Assembly: GCA_032164245.1 (NCBI GenBank)
Contig: JAVMKO010000003.1
Span: forward strand, 71,308,390 to 71,372,389
Direction of reading: 5' to 3'
Source: Sternotherus odoratus
Taxonomy: Eukaryota > Chordata > Testudines > Kinosternidae
DNA: 64,000 nucleotides
Numbering within the stretch: the stretch's first letter is position 1; each line of letters begins with the position of its first letter. The notes below the pieces were generated by a model. The model was not told the DNA's origin, searched no databases, and saw nothing but the letters and a program-made list of their open reading frames with translations. Made by a program: the position numbers and the translations under genes. Positions 24,553 to 48,894 of the stretch are shown one piece after another.

Positions 24553-24558
24553 ATTAAA
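24553..24558 (+). terminator. Gene A polyadenylation signal
   Basis: ATTAAA lies 96 bp after the stop codon and is followed by a T-rich stretch. The same context is preserved downstream of exon 6 in copy D. Confidence 0.55.
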
Positions 24559-24639
24559 GATTTTAAACCTGCAAAAATGTTCACTTCTTACATGTATTTA
24601 CACATCACCATAGTACCCCAGTTCTAAGCTATGAAAAGG

Positions 24640-24960
24640 TGTTACATACCGTCATATTCTGGGGTGCAATCCAGGTCAGTCAGGGGTTGTGTCCTCACAT
24701 GTCCTGTAAACCTGGGTGCCTTAAGTACCCTGAGGCTGTAGCTGACAGCAGACCAACATGCAGTATCCTGAATGTCTGCTATGTAGTCCTGGTTCAGTGC
24801 TCTGACCCCAGCTGCCGTCTTACAACACAACAGCCCCACTCTAGTCTCAGTCACCCCATTACCTCAATCAGCGGTGAGTTAAAGTACAAGGGATAGAGTT
24901 AGAAATGAATATAAGCAAATGAAAATGAAAAACACTTTCTAGAGACTAAGGTTTAACAAA
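24640..24960 (+). mobile_element. LTR-like repeat downstream of gene A
   Basis: The block from TACCGTCATATTCTGGGGTG onward is repeated, inverted, at 54180-54480 downstream of copy D and, more diverged, at 6465-6900. Sharing with D shows it was carried along in the A/D duplication. No internal coding sequence is present. Confidence 0.4.
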
Positions 24961-25639
24961 ACAAGCTACAGCCTCTCTTCAGGCCACCTTCCAACAAGAT
25001 GGCCGACCACCCTTCAGGTCAGGATCAGCATCTCCCACAAAGTCCAATGTGCTTGGTTCCTTTCTCTTCTTACATGAAATATAACCTGGGATTCTTCGCT
25101 CCTTTCTTTTCTTTTCTTTTGAAGGTTACCCCTAGGGTTATTAAATTTCAACATTTTAAAAAGAGGACACTCCACAGGGCTGGGGACGGGGGCCTGTGAG
25201 AGAGGTGGGTAGGGTCTTTCCTTCCCAAACACCCTGCCTCGCCCCCATCTGCTCCCTTCCACTTCCTGTTACCCCTGACAGCCTCCCTCATAACCTCCAA
25301 CCCATCCAACCTCCCCTACTGTTTGTCCTGAGCACCCTCTCCTGGGATCCCTCCACCTTAACTGCCCCCCTAGGATTCAGTACCCCACCCCCAATCTAAC
25401 CCCCCTTGCTCCCTGAAACAAAGACATTATTTTAAATTAATCATTCACAGAGGTTTAGTGGGTTCATAACAATGTTTATTGCTTTTAGAAAAAGGGAACA
25501 CTCATTACAGACATTGTTTCTCCTCTCTCCATGTTCACACACCCCATTCAAATGCTAGAAGAATAATCCACACTCCCTGATCGGAGATAACAAGCTGGTT
25601 CAGCTTAATTGGACTAACCTTTTCACCTCCCACCTGGCT

Positions 25640-25815
25640 CTTACCTACTTTTCTATAACTGCCTCTGAACACTTCCACTGCCTGCATCCGACGAAGTGGG
25701 TATTAGCCCACGAAAGCTCATGCTTCAAAACTTTATAGTTAGTCTTTAAGGTGCCACAGGACTTTGTTACCTCTGCTATTCCAGACTAACACGGCTACCT
25801 CCCTGATTCTAATTT
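25640..25815 (+). mobile_element. Turtle tRNA-type SINE
   Basis: The segment CATCCGACGAAGTGGGTATT, GCCCACGAAAGCTCATGC and CCAGACTAACACGGCTACC is the diagnostic 3' region of turtle SINEs. It lies between the convergent genes A and B. Confidence 0.85.
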
Positions 25816-25973
25816 ACTTTGTGTGATCTCCATGACAATAGACATGCTTATGAAATATCACCAACTTTAAAAAATGTTTCCAAAGTTTTTAAGCATTACA
25901 AAGGGTTATATATCTTACTAAGGTACTGATTTTGCTGGAGCAGCGGTTCTCAAACTAGTGAGAACTGCGACCC

Positions 25974-37735
<11,762 letters not shown>

Positions 37736-37739
37736 TGTT

Positions 37740-39690
37740 AACTTGGTGTCTTTTATGTGTCAAGAATCTGCAGATAAAAGAGCACAATTTTATATCCTTT
37801 GTGTTTTGTCGTCATCTTTGTGGGGAAAAAAATCAATACAAAGTAAAACAGGTCCCAATTTGCTAGCAAAATGAACAACAAAAACAGCAAATTGAATGAT
37901 ACCATAAAAATAGCATGTTTAGAGGACCAGAATATTCTTCCCAGGAAAAAGTTGTGTGTTATATTTTTTCCAGGTTATTTACTGGTACAAGGTATCTGGT
38001 ATTGTTATACAGAAATTTTGTTAAAAAAATTATCTAACTGTACAGAATCCATGTAAATGGGCACTAAACAGAACTATTCAAGGAGCTCACCAGAGCACAA
38101 TGCTTTCTAAGGGCTATTACTTGGTATTTGTGAGCATCCAGGGAAACCAGGCTTTATAAGCTTTATAAGATTTATACAGGGCAAAACAAATTTTATTCAG
38201 GGTTTGACCCAATTGGGAGTTGAGCATCTGAGTGCCAGAGGTAAGAATACCTCCTGCCTGTTTCCAGGAAAGCCCACAGCTGTTGGGAGACATGGCTCAG
38301 ACCTGGCAGGGTACTGAGGTCCTAAGCTGTTGGGGCAGGAAAACTAAGGCAAGGGTAGCCTTAGCACATCAGGTGGCAGCTTCTAAGGGGGTTTCTGTGA
38401 TCCCAACCCGTCACAATGTATCTCTCCGTGAATTCTGCTGCCACAGCAGGAACTATACAAAACTGTATAGATTGATACAGACAAGCAGACAGTATAGGTG
38501 AGAAATGCCCAGTGGCTCAGACTGACCAAAGCGGAGTGCTGACTCAGTTACAAATTAGAAGCTCCATCATGTTACTGATAGTGTAAAAGCCATGATTGCT
38601 TAAATTACATTTATTTTCATTAGTCAGCTCCTTAACAACACTTTGCTGAATGGTCACAAAAATAAAATACAGTAAATTCAGGTACAGATTCCCTGCCCCT
38701 CAGCTAATTACCAGAGGGCCGTGATGGAAAAATAGTCCCACTGCATCCAATCCCCCTTCACTCAATCATATAAAATACTCCAGTCAGTCACAAATCTACC
38801 ACCAAGGACAGTAGCATTATCGTACAAGATAATATTTACCTTCTCTTCCCTGTTCTCCTGACACACATCCGCGCTTCTTGCTGTCACCTAAATAAATGAG
38901 GTTGAAAGTCAGTCCTAAAAAATGGCAAATATTTATAGTATTTCCAGGTCGACTGGCACACAACCTGATTGGAGTTTCATGAGCTCATTACATTTTCTTT
39001 TTTAACTATTTCTGACCTATGAACTGAGGGGTGACTGAGTAAAAGATTGTAAAATATAATAATTGTTGCAAATGTGAAGACTTCAAATTGTCTGTGTGGT
39101 ACAACAGTAATGAATGTGCTTCGAATTCCATGTATATGTCTGAATTAAATATCTCAATAGCAAACATTATTTCAATGACAGCATAGTAGTTTTCACTTTA
39201 ATTCCAACTTTTCTTAGCAGCAACACCTCAAAAGGGCAACTGCTGAAATGAACAGGAGTAAGAAAAAACTCTTTTGACCCTTGCTGAATGTTAGTTAAAA
39301 ATGATCTAACCACAGTTTTGTAAAATTTGTTCACTTACCTTCAGGTAGTTTATTAAGGAGGAAAAAAATTGGCAGATATACCATATTGAGTTTCTATTAA
39401 CATATAACGTTTTTGCTAAAAGATTGAGTGAAGTTAATTTGTATTAAATGTAATAATTAATTGCACAATTTATATAGAGCCAAGCAGACTCTGGGTGTAA
39501 TCACCCACCAGCCTGGTTTTCCACCAGCATCTGAACTTAAGACCTTCAACACCAAAAGCAGGAGCCTTGTCCACTGGTGCTAATGGAGTACCTCAGCTAG
39601 CTAGAAGTAATAAGCCCTTAGCCATTAATGGACCAACCACTTCCATGGGCCACAAAACACATTTTGCCAGTTTATTACATGATGTGACAT
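37740..39690. other. Spacer upstream of gene B
   Basis: The first 60 bp are homologous to gene A's 5' UTR. The rest is AT-rich with no recognised exon. A promoter for gene B must lie here or in an unidentified 5' exon, but no convincing element was seen. Confidence 0.4.
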
Positions 39691-39699
39691 GCACACACA

Positions 39700-39905
39700 G
39701 CACATACTTGAAATATGCACATAGCACATCCCTATGTGCTACGTGCCAGCACCGCGCCGCTTCCTGCAGCCCCCAGTGGACCGGGACGGCGAACTGTGGC
39801 CAGTGGGAGACGCAGTCCGCGAATCAGCAAGTAAACAAACTGGCAGGGCCCACTAAGGTTGCTTACCCTGCAGTCCCGCTTGCCAAGGTTACCAATCTCT
39901 GCAAT
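39700..39905. mobile_element. Diverged hAT fragment
   Basis: GAACTGTGGCCAGTGGGAGA and CAAGGTTACCAATCTCTGCA resemble the interior and right end of the family complete at 32792-33051. It is heavily diverged. Confidence 0.5.
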
Positions 39906-40199
39906 AAAGTCCAATTCAACCAGTTATGTGACACAAAAATATTAATCTGATTTTTAAACATTGTTTCAAATGAAAGGTACCAATAATTTTGTCTGCAAAT
40001 GTATACCTTATTTTTTACATTAGAGAGCATTCAATTTATTTAGTTTTAAAAAATAATAATAATGAAAATTAGGTGTATTTCTTTACCATACTGTTAATGA
40101 GACGTTTGTGCCTGTGTTGTAGACACAATTCTTTCAATCCAGTGATGAATGTTTGAAAAGAACACTTAGTACATCTTTCATACTCAACTAGTTGCAGTA

Positions 40200-41010
40200 T
40201 TTTGTTTTCATTTCCATCATCGCTGAAAATCCAATTTTGCTGAAGTATGTGGAATGGAACGGGAGCAAAGTTTTGACAGTGAATTCACTGAGTTGCGGGT
40301 ATTCGCTTCTGACATTAATCCAGAAAACTGGTAGAGTCATTTCATGAAACTGTAATTTTGGACCCTCATCACTTGACAGTTTCAGATACTTGTCCTCTAA
40401 TAATGCTGATAGAGAGGTCTCAGTTTCTAGAGAGGAGAATGGATCACTGGTTTCCTTTCCATGGATCAGAGTCTGATAGGAAATAGTTGAACTTTCGGAG
40501 AGCTGATTTTAGAGGGGATGTAATTATTTCATGTAGGAGCTGCAGATCCATGTCTTTACTGTCATCAATAGACAGAAATGCATAAGATGGGAACATGTCA
40601 CAACAGTCAGGCCCGACAGTCTCTTTCCAGGCTTTGAGCATTTTTTTTTATAGGCATGATCTTGTCAGCCAATACAAAGACACTCAACGCACTTCTCTGC
40701 ACAGAGAGACTAAGCCGATTGAAGTTATCAAATATATCTGCCTGTCATTGCAACCGCTCTATTAGTACAAACTCCAATGCAACTGTCCCACTGAAGACCA
40801 TGTCCTGTCACCTACTTGTTTAGCATCCAGAAGATTTCAACACCGGTTGCATTTTGTGGCAGTTCTTCACAACGGAGAAGATCTTTGTGAAATGTGGCTT
40901 GATAAGCATAACACACATGAACAATAAGAACCACTTCATTAGAAATGTCAATTGACTCATTTAAGTGAATTGAAAACCAGCTTGATGCTCTCACTCTTTT
41001 TATCAACTGA
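40200..41010 (-). pseudogene. Decayed hAT transposase (ZBED/Buster-like)
   Basis: Minus-strand frames give SSWFSIHLNESIDISN, then KDLLRCEELPQNATGVEIF, then LLHEIITSPLKSALRKFNYF and DPWKGNQ. Order and motifs match the RNase-H-like core of hAT transposases and their domesticated ZBED relatives. Stops and frame changes between blocks mean it is dead. It is not linked to the sulfotransferases. Confidence 0.65.
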
Positions 41011-41044
41011 GTTTCAATAACTCCTGCAGTACCAGTGATTCAAC

Positions 41045-43318
41045 ATAAGACAGTATCATTTGACACCCCCTCACCCACCCCGACAACTTCCCACCCCCCC
41101 CGGCTCACGGTGCACTGTGTAGCACACAGATTATTAAATACACTGTTCGGTCGGGGGGTGAGGTGGGGGTGTCGGGTTTGCTCAGGGGGTGAGGTGGGGA
41201 TGTCGGGTTTGGTCGGGGGGTCAGGTGGGGGTGTCGGGTTCGGTCAGGGGGTGAGGTGGGGGTGTTGGGTTTGCTTGGGGGGGTGAGGTGGGGGTGTCGG
41301 GTTCGGTCGGGGGGTAAGTGAGCCAGGGGGTGTCGGGTTTGGTCTGGGGGGGGGTGGGAAGGTGTCGGGGTGGGTGAGGGGTGAGGTGGGGGTGTTGGGG
41401 TTGGTCAGGGGGTGTTGCGGTTGGTGGGGGTGTGAGGTGGGGGTGTCGGGTTTGCTTGGGGGGGGTGAGGTGGCGGTGTCGGGTTCGGTCGGGGGGTAAG
41501 TGAGCCGGGGGGTGTCGGGTTCGGTCTGGGGGTGCTGCGATTGGTGGGGGGGGGTGAGGTGGGGGTGTCGGGTTCGGTCGGGGGGTAAGTGAGCCGGGGG
41601 GGTGTCGGGTTTGGTCTGGGGGGGTGGGAAGTTGTCGGGGTGGGTGAGGGGTGAGGTGTGGGTGTTGGGGTTGGTCAGGGGGTGTTGCGGTTGGTGGGGG
41701 TGTGAGGTGGGGGTGTCGGGTTTGCTTGGGGGGGGTGAGGAGGGGGTGTCGGGTTCGTTCGGGGGGTAAGTGAGCCGGGGGGTGTCGGGTTTGGTCTGGG
41801 GGGGTGGGAATGTGTCGGGGTGGGTGAGGGGTGAGGTGTGGGTGTTGGGGTTGGTCAGGGGGTGTTGCGGTTGGTGGGGGTGTGAGGTGGGGGTGTCGGG
41901 TTTGCTTGGGGGGGGTGAGGAGGGGGTGTCGGGTTCGGTCGGGGGGTAAGTGAGCCGGGGGGTGTCGGGTTCGGTCTGGGGGTGCTGCGATTGGTGGGGG
42001 GGTGAGGTGGGGATGTCGGGTTCGGTCGGGGGGTAAGTGAGCTGGGGGGGTGTCGGGTTTGGTCTGGGGGGGTGGGAAGTTGTCGGGGTGGGTGAGGTGT
42101 GGGTGTTGGGGTTGGTCAGGGGGTGTTGCGGTTGGTGGGGGTGTGAGGTGGGGGTGTCGGGTTTGCTTGGGGGGGTGAGGTGGGGGTGTCGGGTTCGGTC
42201 GGGGGGTAAGTGAGCCAGGGGGTGTCGGGTTTGGTCTGGGGGGGGTGGGAAGGTGTCAGGGTGGGTGAGGGGTGAGGGGTGGGTGTTGGGGTTGGTCAGA
42301 GGGTGTTGCGGTTGGTGGGGGTGTGAGGTGGGGGTGTCGGGTTTGCTTGGGGGGGGTGAGGTGGGGGTGTCGGGTTCGGTTGGGGGGTAAGTGAGCCGGG
42401 GGGTGTCGGGTTTGGTCTGGGGGTGTTGCGATTGGTGGGGGGGTGAGGTGGGGGTGTCGGATTCGGTCGGGGGTTAAGTGAGCCAGGGGGTGTCGGGTTT
42501 GGTCTGGGGGGGTGGGAATGTGTCGGGGTGGGTGAGGGGTGAGGTGTGGGTGTTGGGGTTGGTCAGGGGGTGTTGCGGTTGGTGGGGGGGGTGAGGTGGC
42601 GGTGTCGGGTTTGGTCGGGGGGTAAGTGAGCCGGGGGGGTGTCAGGTTTGGTCTGGGCACCCACCCCGACACCTTCCCCCCCCCCCCAGACCAAACCCAA
42701 CACCCACACCTCACCCCTCACCCACCCCGACACTTTCCCACCCTCCCAGACCAACCCCAACACCCCCCGGATCACTTACCCCCCAACCAAACCCGACACC
42801 CCCACCTGACCCCCCCAAGCAAACCCGACACCCCCACCTCACCGCCCGACCGAACCCGACACCCCCACCTCACTTACCATCCCACCAAACCCAACTCGGA
42901 TCCATCGCAGGGGGGGGAGGGGGCCCAGAGACGAGGGATTCTGGGGACCTTCGCAGGTGGGGGTGGGCACAGAGCTGATGGATTCCGGGGTTCCGTTGGG
43001 AGGGGGGAGGGGCAGAGAACTGAGGGATCTCCGGGGTTCCGTTGGAGGAGGGAGGGGTGAGCTGAGCGAGTGCGGTGTCTGTTGGAGGGGGTATTATGAC
43101 ATCATCACCACCTATCCGCCCAGCTGATGTGATTGGCCCTGAAAGACTTTCACCCCTGGGGGGCGTCAGAGGTGAGATCCAAAAATTTTTCGACCCTTAC
43201 CAGCATCTAGACCCCAAGACCCCTAACTGTACCAAATTTCAAGTCTCTGGCTCAAACGGTGCGGGAGGAGTTCGCTGTCATACATACATACATACACCAC
43301 TTGACTTTTATATATATA
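41045..43318. repeat. Composite G-rich/C-rich repeat, unit 1
   Basis: A short C-rich arm (41058-41110), a 40-bp spacer (CACTGTGTAGCACACAGATT), a long G-rich arm (41150-42655), a C-rich arm (42655-42895), a unique block with GGTATTATGACATCATC and TGTCATACATACATACATAC, then TTTTATATATATAGA. Within the G-rich arm the word TAAGTGAGC recurs at 41315, 41497, 41586, 41767, 41947, 42034, 42207, 42388, 42475 and 42623, spacing mostly near 181 and 88 bp. No genes; the ORFs are minisatellite frames. Confidence 0.8.
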
Positions 43319-45193
43319 GAACTAGCATAAGTGCCCGGCGTTGCTCGGGTCAGTCGGAGGTGGGGAGGGGGCAGACAGTTGACACCCCCTGACCAACCCC
43401 AACACCCACCCCTCACCCCCCCTGACCAACCCCAACACCCCCCGGCTCACTTACCCCCCCGACCAAACCCGACAACCCCACCTGACCCCCCCAAACAAAC
43501 CCAACACCCCCACCTGACCCCCCGACCGAACCCGACACCCCCACCTGACCCCTCCAAGCAAACCCGACACCCCCACCTGACCCCCCGACCAAACCCGACA
43601 CCCCCACCTCACCCCCTGAGCAAACCCGACACCCCCACCTCACCCCCCGACCGAACAGTGTATTTAATAATCTGTGTGCTACACAGTGCACCGTGAGCCG
43701 GGGGGTGTCGGGTTTGGTCGGGGGGTCAGGTGGGGGTGTTGGGTTTGCTTGGGGGGGTCAGGTGGGGTTGTCGGGTTTGGTCAGGGGGTAAGTGAGCCGG
43801 GGGGTGTAGGGTTTGGTCTGGGGGAGTGGGAAGGTGTCAGGGTGGGTGAGGGGTGAGGGGTGGGTATTGCGGTTGGTCAGGGGGTGTTGCGGTTGGTGGG
43901 GGGTTGAGGTGGGGGTGTCAGGTTTGCTTGGGGGGATGAGGTAGGAGTGTCGGGTTCGGTCGGGGGTAAGTGAGGCGAGGGGGTGTCGGGTTTGGTCTGG
44001 GGGGGTGGGAAGGTGTCGGGGTGGGTGAGGGGTGAGGGGTGGGTGTTGGGGTTGGTCAGGGGGTGTTGCGGTTGGTGGGGGAGGTGAGGTGGGGGTGTCG
44101 GGTTTGCTTGGGGGGGTGAGGTGGGAGTGTCGGGTTCGGTCGGGGGGTAAGTGAGCCGGGGGGTGTCAGGTTTGGTCTGGGGGTGTTGCAATTGGTGGGG
44201 GGGGGGTGTGAGGTGGGGGTGTCAGGTTCGGTCGGGGGGTAAGTGAGCCAGGGGGTGTCGGGTTTGGTCTGGGGGGGGTGGGAAGGTGTCGGGGTGGGTG
44301 AGGGGTGAGGTGTGGGTGTTGGGGTTGGTCAGGGGGTGTTGCGGTTGGTGGGGGGGTGAGGTGGCGGTGTCGGGTTTGGTCGGGGGGTAAGTGAGCCGGG
44401 GGGGGTGTCGGGTTTAGTCTGGGCACCCACCCCAACACCTTCCCCCCCCAGACCAAACCCAACACCCACACCGCACCCCTCACCCCCCCTGACACCTTCC
44501 CCCCCAGACCAACCCCGACACCCCCCGGATCACTTACCCCCCGACCAAACCTGACACCCCTACCTGACCCCCCCCAAGCAAACCCAACACTCCCACCTCA
44601 CCCCCTGACCGAACCTGACACCCCCACCTCACTTACCGTCCCACCAAACCCAACTCAGATCCGTCGCAGGCGGGGAGGGGGCCCAGAGCCGAGGGATTCC
44701 GGGGACCTTCACAGGTGGGGGGGGCACAGAGCTAATGGAGTCTGGGGATGAGGTAGGAGGGGCAGAGAACTGAGGGATCTCCGGGGTTCCGTTGGGAGGG
44801 GGGAGGGGCAGAGAACTGAGGGATCTCCGGGGTTCCGTTGGGAGGGGGGAGGGGCAGAGAACTGAGGGATCTCTGGGGTTCCGTTGGAGGAGGGAGGGGT
44901 GAGCTGAGCGAGTGAGGTGTCTGTTGGAGGGGGTATTATGACATCATCTCCACCTAACTGCCCAGGTGATGTGATTGGCCCTGAAAGACTTTCACCCCTG
45001 GGGGGCGTCAGAGGCGAGATCCGAAAATTTTTCGACCCTTACCAAGATCTAGACCCCAAGACCCCTCACTGTACCAAATTTCAAGTCTCTGGCTCAAACG
45101 GTGCGGGAGGAGTTCGCTGTCATACGTACATACATACATACATACACACATACATACATACATACATACAGCACTTGACTTTTATATATATAG
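43319..45193. repeat. Composite G-rich/C-rich repeat, unit 2
   Basis: This begins ACTAGCATAAGTGCCCGGCG directly after unit 1, has a C-rich arm (43385-43660), the 40-bp spacer in reverse orientation (43640-43700), a G-rich arm to about 44420, a C-rich arm to 44640, and the same terminal block (44931-45193) with an ATAC array and TATATATAGA. It is about 95% like unit 1 in the terminal block. The family is not recognised. Confidence 0.8.
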
Positions 45194-45199
45194 ATTTTT

Positions 45200-46870
45200 A
45201 ATGTTCAGAAATATTTGAAAGAATCTAGTGATGTAAAATGCAGGTACTGTACAAACAAAACTTTACATTTAAATATTAATATTCTGCGTCAGGGAAATCC
45301 CAGGGACTAGCAAGGACCAGATAACCACAGTGCTCCCTTCTAGCCATAGAATCTATGAATCTATCAATTTAATTCGAGGTTTGTGATCACTAATCTATCA
45401 AAAGTGATGAAAAATATTATCTATAAGTAAATAACCCAGGACATACAAGTGCAAATATGTTGTGTGAAGTGTACCATTCTATTATGCCAGTAAAAGTACA
45501 ATGTGTACTAGTTAATTTGTAACGGTCTGTCTGTTCATGAAAAAAACAAAACTTGCCCTCAGACCCCTAGATTAGAAGATGGATTTGTCTTGGTCTTTAT
45601 CTCATGTTAAAGGTGAAAGATAATCCAGGATAAGGCTGTGAATAAAAACAGGAACTGGAATGAAATCTCTGTGAGCCCAAATATCCCCCCAACAGCAGAG
45701 GGAAGAGAAGCTGAAAAAAGGAAGTCTGCTCCATTGATTCTGCATCCATGCTTGTGAGAGTATTAGGATGCAGAACTATCAATCAGTGAATGGTTTTTCT
45801 GTTTGAGATCAATAACATTTATTTCTAAAAATTGTCTTTCTCATAAATTTTTGCTAACTCATGGTTGGAATATGTCAGAGACTTCAATATTCTCTTCCTT
45901 ACCTAGGAGAAAATGAAGAAGGTGAGGTTGGCCAGTCAGTCACTTTATATCTAAAATATACAGTAAATAAAATGTCTCCATTTTTCAGTTTGATTTTTCT
46001 ACCTTTACTCTCATTGAGCTGTACTTTACTCTGTGAGGAGTCTTGTTGATTTCGAAAAGTAAGGTACATTGGTTTCATTGATTTCAATGTGAGTATTTGA
46101 AAAAGTACTTCTCCGTGGGAGTAAGGATGGACGAATCAGAACCATAGCTGCCGTCCTCATGGCGGCGGCAGTCAGCTGCGCACTCCCCCGTTGATTCCAG
46201 CTTGTGCCTCTCGGTGACCTGGAGTTCTGGAGTCGACGGGGGCGCCACTGGCGATCAATTTATCGCATCTTGATGAGACGTGATAACTCGATTGCCAAAA
46301 GATCGATTGCTACCTGCGGTAGTGAAGACAAGCCTATAGAGTAAGATGTTCAAAGCACCAAAGTAAGTTAGCCATTTAACTCCCATTGACATTCAATAGC
46401 AAATAGGAGCCTAATTCACTTAGTCACAAGAGGTATCATTTGCTTCCTGGTGAAGAATATATGCTGGATGTGAGTACAGTTAGAAAAGACAATAATTTTG
46501 CTTTACTTCATTTCCTTTCCCACATAGCAGTTTGGCAGCTACACAACCCATCTCACGAGCCATCTTAAAGGGAAAGGAGAATTTTAGCTACATTTTAAAG
46601 CTTCTCACACTGCTTTTAGAACTAAAGATGTTTTGTCAAAATGGCATTTTTTGCAAACTTGAAGATCTTTTAAATTTTATGAAAAATGCTATTTTATTGC
46701 AATGTCCATTCAAAACTAGGTTTTTAGTAAATAAAATATTTTAATGATTATTTTGATGTTTTCAGTAAAGTTATCTATGTGAAATCTTAACTACAGAACA
46801 CTTCAAAATGTCTGAAATACTTTAATTAATACAGTGATGTAAAATGCAAGTACAAAAAAATCACTTTACA
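45200..46870 (+). pseudogene. SULT3A1-like copy E1: exon 4 remnant
   Basis: Flanking intron sequence is collinear with gene A introns 3 and 4 (about 20.15-21.9 kb). The exon remnant 45849-45921 reads GCTAACTCATGGTTGGAA, then ACTTCAATATTCTCTTCC and AAATGAAGAAG/GTGAGG. About 22 bp in the middle (the GWYxHRD region) are missing and an in-frame TAG interrupts TYEE. No other exon is attached, so it is a fragment. It preserves the empty target site for the gene A hAT. Confidence 0.8.
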
Positions 46871-47832
46871 GGTACATTTTTAATATTCTGAGTCAGGATA
46901 TCTCAGCGACAGGCAAGGAGGCTGCCATGGACTGGTTGTAGAGAAACATTAGTGTAGGGATTTTTTTCTTTTCATGCCTTTTGGCTGGCTGTTCTGAGTG
47001 TGCACGACTGCATGGCTTAACTGTCTGTGTGGTTTTCCAGAAATTCTCAGCTCCAAATTGTTGAAGAAATTGCTCGGGGTGTGCAGCAATGCATTTAGAT
47101 TTACTCAGTAGACACTATAACCATTCAAATTGTTTGAAAATGATTCTGCTTGCAAATTATCTGAAAGAATAGTATATTCTTGCTTAGTAGGAATCTATTC
47201 TGGAATCTATTCATATCTAGTCTATATGTCTTAGACTCATCTACTTTAGCAATATACCAAACCACACATAAATAATTAACTATGGTTGACTTAACAGTGT
47301 TTGTATTTAAAAGGAACTCAAAATCAACTCTATTCATTAAAGTTTAAATTCTTTTCAGGTAATAATCCTGAAAGTGCATGCCCTATTATTTGTTGTGCTT
47401 TTTACTATCACATTTCCCATGAAGTTTTTGCTCCTTTCTTGCTGTGTGACAGACCCATGTAAACAATTGGATAAAACTTGAAGACCTGATTCTAAGTACA
47501 CTTACTCATGTGCTTAACCTTACAATGGTGAATAATCCCATTGAGATCAAGGATACTCTCACTTGTATACAGTACACATGTGCATGAGGATCTGTAGAAT
47601 TAAGGAAGCACAATAATGACACTGACTGTACAGAAAATTCTGGCAAAGACACAAAAGAAATTATATTTTTAAAATCAGGATAAAAGATTTTATAAAGTAC
47701 TTATTCTAAACTTTTCCAGATATAATGAATTTTAGTGTTACTTGCAGCAATAGCAATTTTATAAAACAACAGCTTATTAGGTTAATTGTGTCCCTTAAAT
47801 TTATCTGAGGCTGCCACGTTTTCACCTTACAA

Positions 47833-48017
47833 GTTATTTACATAGTCAAAAACCTAAGATTTCTGGGCTCCAAGAACTGCAGTGGTTTAATCCTGTCTCT
47901 GCAACTGATTTGTGCTTTCCTTTTTTCTTTTTTTCCCTCCATTTTTCTAATCTTGCAGTGTAACTTGAGACAATACCAGATTTAAATGTTTGTGTTAGAA
48001 TGGGTTATCTGGAAAAG
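47833..48017 (+). pseudogene. Copy E2 exon 3, split by an insertion
   Basis: The first 23 bp encode VIYIVKN; after a roughly 100-bp insertion containing a T-rich tract, the exon resumes with TAACTTGAGACAATACCAG and ends GGAAAAG/GTAAGC. Confidence 0.7.
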
Positions 48018-48894
48018 GTAAGCTTTCATTTACTGTTAAAAGGCCAAACCCTGCTCATTGAGCACAGCCTGAGTAAACTATATGTGAGGGTAAATTATGT
48101 AGAAGATGGAGCTGATCAAGCTCCTGGCCCCCACTTCTTAACCTGGGGTCTAAAGTTGCAGTGAATGCAGTATCATCCACAGCTCACAATAGAGGCTCCA
48201 TGTGCAAATGTAGTCCAGGGACCTGCACAGATACATGCATTGCACCAATCATGTGCAATTTGCCTCATGTATTTCTATTGAGCGCTGGTTCTGAAACCTA
48301 ACAAGGAAGATTTCAATGCATTTCAACTCCACTTAGGTGCTCAGATAACACAGGAGATGAGGCTGAACACTATACAGAGAACACACAGAAGTAGTTTTCT
48401 ACTATTAATTTTCTAGTTTATTATTTTTCCACAACTACAGCTTTATGCCAATCCTGCAATCCCAAACCACTGCTTCTACCTTCCGCCTTCCAAAAAGCCA
48501 AAAGACCAAGTTTTCACTTATCCAGCTCTTGAGTTCTCTCTTAATATCTCTGACGATGCAACATTCTCACTAAGGCTGCATATGGCACACTGAAAAATTA
48601 AGTAAATAGTAAAATAAATTCTACACATACTTCTATGATAGTCCTAAGTGTGACTATTTGATCTGCACAGGATCTTTGGGGCCTGAATCCAGTCTGTTCT
48701 TCCCTAAACTTTGAATCCACAGCCTCTTTTGTCCATACTAGGGACATTTTGCCTACAACAGAGAGTAGTGTGACTCCTCACCAGTTATTGCAGTCAGTGA
48801 GATCGGCCTTTTTAGGTGCTCTGCCAACAATTCCATGTTTTCACTTGTCAGGAGGGGTCTCTTCTCCCCAGAGCTTAGAACAGTTCTGTCAGTT

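Noticed and set aside
42256..44495. Pro/Thr-rich and Gly/Val-rich ORFs on both strands
   Set aside because: They are translations of the G-rich/C-rich minisatellite; opposite strands are open together.
41045..45193. Possible CRISPR-like or telomere-like array
   Set aside because: Repeats are degenerate G-rich minisatellite units of variable spacing in an animal genome. They lack regular unique spacers and are not TTAGGG.
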